Below, piece after piece: positions 56,148-64,000 of a DNA stretch of 64,000 nucleotides; the stretch's first letter is position 1, and every line of letters starts with the position of its first letter. A model generated the notes under the pieces. The model searched no databases, was not told the origin of the DNA, and saw only the letters and a program-made list of their open reading frames with translations. A program made the position numbers and the translations under genes. The DNA comes from Solen grandis (lineage: Eukaryota; Mollusca; Bivalvia; Adapedonta; Solenidae), in contig CM037794.1 in assembly GCA_021229015.1 (NCBI GenBank), forward strand, positions 45,195,436 to 45,259,435, written 5' to 3'.

Positions 56148-56690
56148 AACTCACCTGAGCACAAAATGCTCACGGGGAGCTACTGTAATCACCTTTCGTC
56201 CGTGCGTGCGTCAACAATTTTCTTTAAACATAATCTCCTCCTAAACTTATCGGCCATATTTGATGAAAATTGCCTGCGATGTCCCTTACATGAATCTCTA
56301 CCAAAGTTGTTCAAATTGTTCCGGTCGATTGCATATCTGGGTCGCAGGAGCTAAACTATTTTTTTAAAGTGAAATCATTAAAAAATCTTCTTCTCCGAAA
56401 CTGCAAGGCGTACAGCTTTGATATTTGCTGTGGGAAATTGTCTTATTTACCAGGTTTGTCCAAATCATGACCATGTAGTCGAAATTGGACCCGCCCCAAG
56501 AGTCACTTTATTTAACTAATCTTGCACCGGAAAACCTAGAAAAGTCTTCTAGTCAGAATGCACATGGCCTAGAGTTTAGATATTTGGTGTGTAACATGGC
56601 ATAGTAGACCTCTACCAAGTTTGTTTAAATTATGACCCTGGGGTCAAGATTGGCCCCGCCCAATGGGTCACTTGGTTTATATAGACTTAT
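56148..56690 (+). mobile_element. Family B element B9, 3'-truncated
   Basis: Starts AACTCACCTGAGCACAAAAT with a CGTGCGTGCGTC leader and B4/B6-type modules ('gcctagagtttagatatttggtgtgtaacat'). No 3' hairpin terminus was found. Confidence 0.55.
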
Positions 56691-59598
56691 TAGAGCTATG
56701 ACCTTCAGAGTTTGGATGGTAGGTACAGTTTTTGTGTGGAATTTAGGTGATCTTGCTGTACAATTAGTAGAACAGCTCATTATAAATTTTGTTATTATAA
56801 AACGGTGCCCAATATATGGAGGAAAGCTCTGTGGAAGTATACGAAACCATCCGGGAAAGTTTTATGATTAAAAAATAGTCATAAGATTTCAACCAGGCCA
56901 TTGTCGGGACGCAGTGATCGATATGTTGTACATTATTGTAATGACGGATAATTATATTTTTGCATTGCATTTTATACACTGTTAATTTTTTAGTTTAACA
57001 TAAATTGCTAAGTAAAGTAGCTGTGATAACGAGTTTCACGATGCCTACGTTGCCAAATAATAATATGGGTAATTTTACTATTTCGTTAGAGTTTAATCTG
57101 CCTATTTAGTTCAGACTCACTTATATATTTTAGACTTGATACATATAACATGACGAATTTGTACGTCATAAATACACAATTGCGTAATTTTGTTGCTTTT
57201 CTTTGTAGTTTGCCTAAAGTAAAATGATACAATTTCTCATGTAATACTTGGAAATTGTTTTCTCAATAACGTGGTAATAACGCCCTGTTGTTAACTTGGA
57301 GAAGCCATACGAACTAAAGTGTTGACATAAGTATGATTTATGATTTATTTAGTTTTCGAAATTCAAATATCCCCAAAGACGTGTCCCTCCATAAAATCGA
57401 ATTATCTACACTTCATTTTACTTTCCAACTTTATAATGTATTGTAACCGAAGGGGAAATCAAGCGAGAAGAAAAAATAAAAATTTCAAAATACATTTTAT
57501 GTACAAAATCTCATTTACAGCTTCTGAAGTGCTTTTCTAAATGATATAAATTTCCAAAGATATCCTCATTATTTTCGAGAGATAATGTATTTTATACCTC
57601 TACCTCTAATATACAGTTTTCTTAAGATGAAATGTACATTTAGACAGCTACAATCAAAACCTGCTACCTTAGAATTTAACAAACATTAGTATTGTTTTTG
57701 TGCCATAAAGGTTCTCATAAAAGTAAAGTGCAATAATTTGTCCTGAAGGAGATAACCATGTAGAAGCATTTATTAACTTAGACAAAGTAACTTGAATATA
57801 CATAAAATAATAGTAAGAAATACTCCTTACATAGAAATTCATTTTCTGTTCATCTGGAAGGAACCAAGGGACACGGAATGCCACTTCGTTAAGGGCAACT
57901 AACATCGTCTAATATGCTTGATATGTTAAAAATTCTTGTCTGGCCGGGCGGACAGGCAGACGGGTGTTTAACTTTTTCTTTCGAGTCTAACTACAGTTAT
58001 GAAACTTTTATAGGATTTTTGTCACCAAGTGCCCCAGCACATAGCTTAGCATTTTGTGATTCGATAATTTTTCGCCAGAGTTATGCCCCTTTGTTTATTT
58101 TGTGAGTTTTATTTTCTGAGCGAAACTCCTATATTACTCAAGTGAATTTGACGAAACATAAAAGGATTATTGTTATCAAGTGCTCAGATGCATTTTTTCG
58201 GGATACGATTATTTTTGTCGAAGTTATGCTGTTTTGTTTATTTTGCACATCTATAGAGATGTTACCGGAAAATAATATGAGGTATTAAGATGAAATTTGG
58301 CATATATGTAGCATATGGGGATAGAAAGCTTTGGGCTTCTTTTAGGGTAGTTCAGTCGATTGAAAAAGCGTTTCCGGTGATTTTTATTAACTAACCTGAA
58401 CATGCATATCGTAGTCAAGATTAAATCTCGGATTTTAGTCATTTTATGACACTTGTTTTTACATCATATACGAATTCCAATTTTATTGTATATTCTAACA
58501 ATGTTAGTTTACAACTTTAAACCGTCTTTAAGGGAAAAATTAATTTTACATTCCTTTAAAATTAAAAATATTTACTTTTAACTATTTCCTTTTATATTCA
58601 CTTTACGCATACATAATAATCAATACATGACCCTAATAAGCTTTAATCGTCGTTTTCTGAACATACGTGAAAGTCTGCACTCAATGCTTTGACGTCAGTT
58701 TGGCATATCGGTCGCACTAACTAGTGACGTAGTATTGTTGTATCGGATCTCTTTAACAGCTGTAAAATGTGACGATTTTTTCCTTTTGATTACCTCACAC
58801 ATTTTGCAAAAGGTGACAAGTGGTATTTAACTATATGTATGTTTTGAGATGATTCTGAGGACAATCATTACACAAAAGCTTTTCTATTGGCAATCATCAA
58901 TCTTAACATTGGGGGTTATAAAAAATTATTTTCTTCGGCCAACCTGTAGTGTTATTTTTTGTAGAATTTTCCGATCTTATTTTATCCAGGGAAATACTTA
59001 TAATTGTAGTAGCAAGGGCAATGGGTATCAAATCCAAAAATAACATTTTCTTGGAAAAAAAAAATCCGTCCTTTTCATAAGGAATATATTCACAAAGACA
59101 CTCGCAGTTTAGTTTTTATGATAGACATATGTCAGAAAGATCCATATTAAGACCAGCAGCAAAACCCTGCTTCCCCTCAGCCATTGTTATTTGTTTCGAT
59201 ATGGACTATAGGAGCTTGCTTGGTGACCTAACACCCGTGTGTCTGTGCCATCCGCTCGATTTTCAGTGTGGAGATTTTGAGAAGGTGATATATGAATTAT
59301 ATTTCGTTATGGTACAATTTTCATGAAAAAAAAGAAGATAAAATAACAATGGCATATTGTAGATTAACGCAAATGGTACATAGCATGAAAATAACAAGTT
59401 AACGAATTGAAATTGTTGATCTATTTCGTCATTTAGTATTTTGGGATGGATGTCAAAATACTTTGTTTACATTCTGCCTTGGCGAGTATTCCCGAAGACG
59501 GCCCATAATAGGAAATAATATGAGTTTGAAAAACCGTAGCCGAATCACAAATTGTTTATCTGCTACGCCATTTATTTATGCACTCGTGATTCGTTTAT
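56691..59598. other. Intergenic; possible worn tandem-core element at 57940-58460
   Basis: No gene is supported. At 57940 a leader-like 'ggccgggcggacaggcagacggg' is followed by two ~120-bp modules ('ggattttt...tgctcagatgcattttttcg', 'gccagagttatgc') and near 58450 a 'gacacttgttttt' end. This looks like a further, worn family of the same type, but without a clear inverted pair. Confidence 0.35.
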
Positions 59599-60248
59599 AC
59601 CCCGGTCACACATTCACGGAAGAACGGTACGGAAGAGCTACGGTGTTACCGGCAACGGATGACTACGGACATGTCAAATTCCGGCTTCTGCCACGGTTCT
59701 AGTACGATGCACAACGGTGTGAGTACGGAGTTTGACGGATACACGGGGAGATAATAGGTAAAAGAACCAGGAGAGATACGGATTCCTACGGTTCTGATAC
59801 GGATTCCTACGGTTATGCACGGTTTAATACGGAGCCTCACGATATTGGTCGATTCTACTACGGATACACTACGATCTATTACGGTAAAAGTACGGGTACG
59901 GTACGAATAAGAACGGTCCGATACGTGGGTCTCCGTATCAAACCGTGGAAATCCTTGAAATTTCTGGAACTACGGTTCAGGACGGGCTAATACGGTTTTC
60001 ATACGGACCAGGACGAATCGCTACGGTCTTATACGGACTACTACGGATACGCTACGGTCTGTTGATCCGTGACAAAATTTTGAACATGTTCAAAACTTGT
60101 CAAGGACCGCTACGGATATACAATGACTACTACGGATGATCACGGTTACAATACGGAGAACTACGGACCAATACGGATAGCTACGGACAATGCCGGAGCG
60201 AATCCGTGACTCTTCCGCGGCGGTCTTCCGTGAATGTGTGACCGGGGT
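59599..60248. mobile_element. TIR element packed with ACGG motifs
   Basis: Perfect 25-bp inverted repeats: ACCCCGGTCACACATTCACG onward (59599-59623) and its reverse complement (60224-60248). The 650-bp element has no transposase. Inside, (T)ACGG occurs dozens of times, often every 10-11 bases (for example 59777-59835 and 60022-60060). No convincing target duplication: flanks are TTTAT and TTAAC. I do not recognise the superfamily. Confidence 0.8.
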
Positions 60249-60695
60249 TTAACGGAGACGTACGGATGGTATATTGAAAACGTTGAAAGTCAGCGAGGAT
60301 ATACGGAATATGCAAATCAATTATATCTGTAAACAGTTGAATTATCTGTAATGTTGTCGTCAACGAGAATGTACAAATTGCATTTCTAAACAAATATTTA
60401 ACGCAGATTTTTGCTTCTTTGTCTGGAGAATAGGCACTGCTTTTGGGAGCATAATTGGCCTTTAAAATAATCTCGGCTCAGAAATCCACAGTTGATTGCC
60501 TTCGTCAAAAATATGTGCAGACTGTTTTTAAAATCCAGTAAAACAAAACGGTGTCAAAGTCAAACTACCCCAAATCGGCTGCGTCTTATACGATGAGATA
60601 GTTCATAAAATGTTTAATTTCAAAACTAAATACATTACTGAAATTGATTAAACCTTTTGAATTTTAGGCTTTTAACTAGATACATAATTACGGAA
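60249..60695. other. Intergenic, nothing recognised
   Basis: No gene or repeat end seen. Confidence 0.45.
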
Positions 60696-60793
60696 CATAG
60701 AATATTTATTTATTTGAACGTTGATCATTGTGTTTTTGGCAGGAAGGATCGACATGGCCATAGAATCAAGCTTTTCTAGACACATGACTGTCT

Positions 60794-60920
60794 TTGTTTC
60801 CAGCGCTGTATGGGCCGCAAGAGTGTGATGAAGGAGAGATCTGTCATGCTGCCAGAGGAACATTATGGGAGCTTGGGAACATTTTCAGGCCTGCATCGGG
60901 AAAAGCAGCTCACCACTTGC
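60794..60920 (+). pseudogene. Decayed copy of exon a (ARM-repeat tail)
   Basis: The translation aligned to exon a reads LYGPQECDEGEICHAARGTL then WELGNI. A TTTCCAG acceptor remains at 60793. Near 60889 one base is missing relative to AGGTCGGCCATTGG (here AGGCCTGCATCGG), shifting the frame before the exon end, and the CAG|GT donor is not kept. No TIR exon follows, so it is not functional. Confidence 0.75.
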
Positions 60921-61004
60921 CTCGTTTTCATCCAGCATTAAGCTAAAAGATGTAAACACAATGCAAACATTTTTTGATCAGTGTCCCATTAATTTCTAGG
61001 TTTC

Positions 61005-61065
61005 GGCAGGAATTTGATCCCTTTTGGAATTGCAGCCCAGCGGGATACCACTAAGCCACAGCTCT
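61005..61065 (-). mobile_element. tRNA-like SINE head (minus strand)
   Basis: Read in reverse, 61046-61058 gives TGGCTTAGTGGTA, a good A box, and 61009-61021 gives GGGATCAAATTCC, a B box-like string, with tRNA-like spacing. The acceptor stem does not pair convincingly, so it is read as a SINE head or tRNA relic. Confidence 0.4.
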
Positions 61066-61194
61066 GCTACATTCATGTTCCATTATAAAGCAAATACGGA
61101 AACGACTATACAACATCCATGGACTCTGACTCTTTAATTGTTATGCTAATTGTTGCAATGTATCAAGATACCGGTAATATATATCAAGGGAAAA

Positions 61195-61330
61195 ATTGGC
61201 TTCGTGGGTAGAGCATTTGATCTGTAAATGAAAGACAGCATGTTTGTCTCCTGGTCAGGCTACATATTTACTGTTACATTTGTGCCCAATGTTGGGTCCA
61301 TGGCATAGGTGTAAGGCTCGTCTGATAGCA
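61195..61330 (+). mobile_element. tRNA-like SINE head (plus strand)
   Basis: 61205-61215 (TGGGTAGAGCA) is an A box and 61241-61253 (TGTTTGTCTCCTG) a worn B box, spaced as in tRNA. The following body ('ctggtcaggctac', 'gttgggtccatggcataggtg') is not recognised. A SINE is more likely than a tRNA. Confidence 0.4.
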
Positions 61331-61995
61331 CCGGAATATGGTTTTATACTCCTAAAATGTAGGGACAAATTCTTACATCGAGTGCAATAATGTCAAATTA
61401 CCAAAAACCCAAAATCGGGCATAATAACGTTGGTAGTTCATTGTGTTTGAGCATTCAGCTGGTATGCTAAAGGGCCTTAGATTTGGGAGTCGGTCAGGAT
61501 GCAAATCTACATATGGTTGCAATATGGTCTTATAAAATAAGTATGGACCCTTAATACAGAAATATTATGATGGATTCCATTATGATCTTCGGTTCTTCAG
61601 TATCTTCAGTATTATTAACATCATTCATTTTCACTATGGAACTATGCCAATTGTTCCATTATGCTTATTTAATTTTCATCTAAATAATTATGACTTAGAT
61701 TGGTTGATCGTATTTCTGCATATATTGGATTTTCCCTACATGAAAACTGTTTGTAAATGAATACTTTCTCGTCTTTCTATTTCAAAGTCGAGAAATGCAC
61801 TAGAAAAAACCCAAACTATGGTAAAATTGATATGTATTTGTAAAATATAACACAGACAAGATAAAAATGAATGTGAATGTAAATTTCCATGCAGATGATT
61901 TGTTGTGGGTTTCATATTGATTTCCACAGACAGAATATCTTGATACAAGCCTGAAAAGTATTTGATGTATGTTTGCTTTCATGACACTAATAGCA

Positions 61996-62609
61996 AGTTA
62001 TTGGCAATCATAAGTGCTCATAGACAATCTCATTGAAACCATATCCTAAGTGACGCTCGATAGGTAACATCTAATGACATCGTATATAAGTTCGACTCAA
62101 ACTGACCTTTAATCTTCTGTGACGTCATCATCATGGCCAGACGTGTGTTTTCTGTGTCTGAGAAATAGGCAAAATCATCAAAATGGATTGGATTGAAATG
62201 TAAAAATTTTGGACTAAAGTATGTCTGAATGGTTGCTTGTGGATACGGTGATATGAAAATGTGAGTTTTTTAATTATAAACTGCTGAATTAGCTGGAAAC
62301 CACTTCTTCTTTGTTTCCTCTATATCGATGAATATAACACATACTGTGCGCCATTTTCTAGTATACAATAGTGTGGTCGGTATAACGGTTTATGTTCGCG
62401 TGAATGCAACACGAGTTTACGCTATGAGATGATATTTACATTAAAAGACCATATGGTGAACATACAGTGATCAATATTCAAGATTGTCTACTGGTAGGAA
62501 CGTGTGTCCCGTGCATTGCATCACGTGATCTCACGTCAGCGCACTCTATACGAAACTGGACAAAGAGCTTTGTTAAAGGTGCCTCTAGTTATCTACATTC
62601 AGATGTAGT
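61996..62609. other. Non-coding, probably LINE 5' flank or UTR
   Basis: No gene seen. GC rises towards 62500-62600, just upstream of the LINE ORF1 start, so part of it may be that element's 5' UTR. Confidence 0.35.
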
Positions 62610-62913
62610 ATGACCAAAAAAAAAGAAGCGTTCAAAAGAGTCAGCGTCTCCAGGATCAGTCAGCGACCAGCCAGATAAAGTTCTTATCATGGCAGACGCT
62701 ACTCCGCCATCGGCCAGTACTAACGCAGCCACCCAGCCAGGGACATCACCAATTGGTTACCCTGTACCCGGTGCAACACTATCTTATCATGGCCAGTTTG
62801 TGCCCCCACATCTTCAGTTGTTGAACCAGTATGCCAGTCCGGTGCTAGCTCCACCACAAGGTATGTCGGATATGCAACTCCAACAACCTTCGCCCCCGCC
62901 TGCAGATCCAACC
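62610..62913 (+). pseudogene. LINE ORF1, N-terminal part
   Basis: ATG at 62610 leads into MTKKK; the A run at 62616-62624 appears to be off by one base, after which the frame reads KKRSKESASPGSVSDQPDKV, LIMADATPPSASTNAATQPG, then a Pro/Gln-rich stretch ending PSPPPADPT. A basic start followed by a Ser/Pro-rich region is plausible for a LINE ORF1 protein. It is interrupted at 62914 by an antisense LINE insertion; the coiled-coil part continues at 63479. Assignment to the same ORF1 rests on order and strand. Confidence 0.55.
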
Positions 62914-63478
62914 TGAATCTGAATCTGAAACAAATACGTTGTAGATCCCAATACTGGGTTTTACACAACGGAAGAAGAGCTCCGCACTATTGGAGGCATT
63001 TTTGAATGCCTCAACAGAGCCAGCATGCACTATATTATCAGGGAGATGATTCCAGTGAATCACAGTGTCCACAAAGAATGAATTTTCATATTGTTTAGAG
63101 TTTGATGATGGTATTTCCAGACCCTTTGAATTTTTTCAAATGCGTTTTTCTAGTATATTTGATGTTTCGCAGCCATTAAATTTTTTTGTTTTTATTGTCC
63201 TTTTAGGTCTGGTGAATTTCACAAAATCTGATGTTGGCAGTGCTGGAACTAACCCCTCAACCACCTTGTACATTAATATTTATCTGAGGCTTAGGCGTCT
63301 GTCTTGTAAAGTTTCTAGTTCAAGTTCTTGTTTCATTTTTGATATTGTCCCCGGTGTTCTACTTGTATAGTCTCTTTTTATGAATCTTACTGCCCTGTTT
63401 TGGATTCTTTCTAGTTTGTCTATGTTGTCTTTCTGATAGGGGTTCCAGATGGTAGCCCCATATTCCATTATTGAATGT
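62914..63478 (-). pseudogene. CR1/L2-like LINE 3' fragment, inserted antisense
   Basis: On the minus strand from 63478: SIMEYGATIWNPYQKDNIDK, then LERIQNRAVRFIKRDYTSRT and LETLQDRRLSLRL, and after a stop FVDTVIHWNHLPDNIVHAGS. The 3' tail is (GATTCA)n at 62914-62932. It is the same family as 46655-47310. It splits the plus-strand ORF1 between 62913 and 63479. A short CAAC at both borders could be a target duplication but is too short to rely on. Confidence 0.82.
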
Positions 63479-64000
63479 ACAACGCCATTATGGATAAGTT
63501 GTGTTCTATTGAAACGGCTCAAAAATCTATGCAACTGAAACTATCCAAGCTAGATAAGATAGAGTGTGATGTTATGTCAATATCAAACAAAGTTTCAACT
63601 GTTGAGTCAAGGGTGGTTTCTCTTGAATCCAAATTAAAAGAATCGGAGCACAATTTTACAGAGATTGTAGCAAGCCAAAACTTTGATAATCAAGTTTGTG
63701 CAGAGATTCAGGTTAAGCAAGTTAGTTTAGACAAAATCCTGTCCGAAGAAAAAATCCGTAATGTAGCCCTATCTGGTGAAATATTGAATCTTAAAACAAT
63801 GAATACCAAATAAACGATGACTTGATTGATTTGCAGCCTCGTTCAATGAGGGACAATTTACTGTTTTTTAATTTCCCGGAGGAAAATACTTATGATGCAA
63901 GGAAATCAGAAAACTGTATCAACAAAATATTGAATTTCTGTGAAAATGACTTACACATAGCAGATGCAAAATCAAAATATAAACTTGACCGAGCTCATCG
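63479..64000 (+). pseudogene. LINE ORF1, coiled-coil and RRM-like part (runs off window)
   Basis: 63484-63810 reads MDKLCSIETAQKSMQLKLSK, then LDKIECDVMSISNKVSTVES with heptad spacing typical of a coiled coil, ending LNLKTMNTK. A one-base loss creates TAA at 63811-63813. The frame from 63813 continues NDDLIDLQPRSMRDNLLFFN and FPEENTYDARKSENC to the window end. RSMRDNLLF..(I/F)PE is the start of the RRM-like domain of LINE ORF1 proteins, which bind the element's RNA. The gene is incomplete and frameshifted as sequenced. Confidence 0.72.

Larger units (their letters stand above)
60696..61995 (+). repeat. Segmental duplicate of part of the ARM-TIR-SAM gene
   Basis: 60696-60930 matches 18484-18740 (intron end plus exon a); 61660-61765 matches 22040-22165; 61766-61990 matches 23395-23640. 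The order and strand are the same. The 24-bp minisatellite, the MITE and exon b (21418-21543) are absent. Identity appears moderate, so the copy is not recent. Confidence 0.75.

Noticed and set aside
57557..59326. Frames of 60-80 codons such as 59129-59326
   Set aside because: Short, no domain, no splice context; expected by chance in this much AT-rich DNA.
61005..61330. Functional tRNA genes
   Set aside because: A and B boxes are present but acceptor and anticodon stems do not pair; SINE heads fit better.
62689..62916. Small Pro-rich host protein
   Set aside because: It continues upstream in frame from a Lys-rich start, ends exactly where an antisense LINE begins, and precedes a coiled-coil LINE ORF1 part on the same strand.

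Overview
The window is eukaryotic, AT-rich and intron-rich, with few genes and many repeats. It most likely comes from a bivalve mollusc. That reading rests on the repeat families: GCTCACCTGAGC elements with CGTCCGTC leaders, pearl-like elements with tandem cores, and tRNA-derived SINEs. It also rests on one TIR/SAM immune-type gene split over large introns. Nothing prokaryotic is present. The species cannot be fixed from the sequence alone.

Layout. 1-14764 is an almost unbroken head-to-tail array of one repeat family (family A). Each member has a hairpin-bearing 5' end, a core of ~332-bp or ~857-bp monomers, and a 3' end made of GCGAAAACC, a short palindrome and TCTAG|TT. A 100-base N gap (14765-14864) ends it. 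From 18607 to 41507 lies the only convincing host gene, on the + strand. Six phase-compatible exons encode the last 288 residues of a protein reading ARM-repeat tail, Ser-rich linker, TIR domain, SAM domain, with a stop at 41505-41507 and a polyA signal at 41670. The 5' exons are missing or not certain.

The introns hold most of the remaining structure: a 24-bp and a ~45-bp minisatellite, piggyBac-like TTAA MITEs, a pogo-like MITE, two hAT-like elements with visible target duplications, a decayed Tc1 transposon, and several tandem-core elements (families B and D). Beyond the gene (41.7-64 kb) are more family B elements, one family C element with 169-bp monomers, LINE fragments, a tRNA-derived SINE, an element with ACGG motifs at helical spacing, a decayed duplicate of part of the TIR gene (60.7-62.0 kb), and a LINE ORF1 broken by an antisense LINE insertion at the window end.

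The observation I rate highest is that families A, B, C and D share one plan despite unrelated sequences. Each has a 5' inverted-repeat motif, a tandem-repeat core, the inverse copy of the motif near the 3' end, usually a short hairpin, and a TCTWG|TT terminus. This matches the Helentron-associated (HINE/pearl) plan and suggests several families mobilised by one kind of machinery. The second is the ARM-TIR-SAM gene, whose domain order differs from SARM1.
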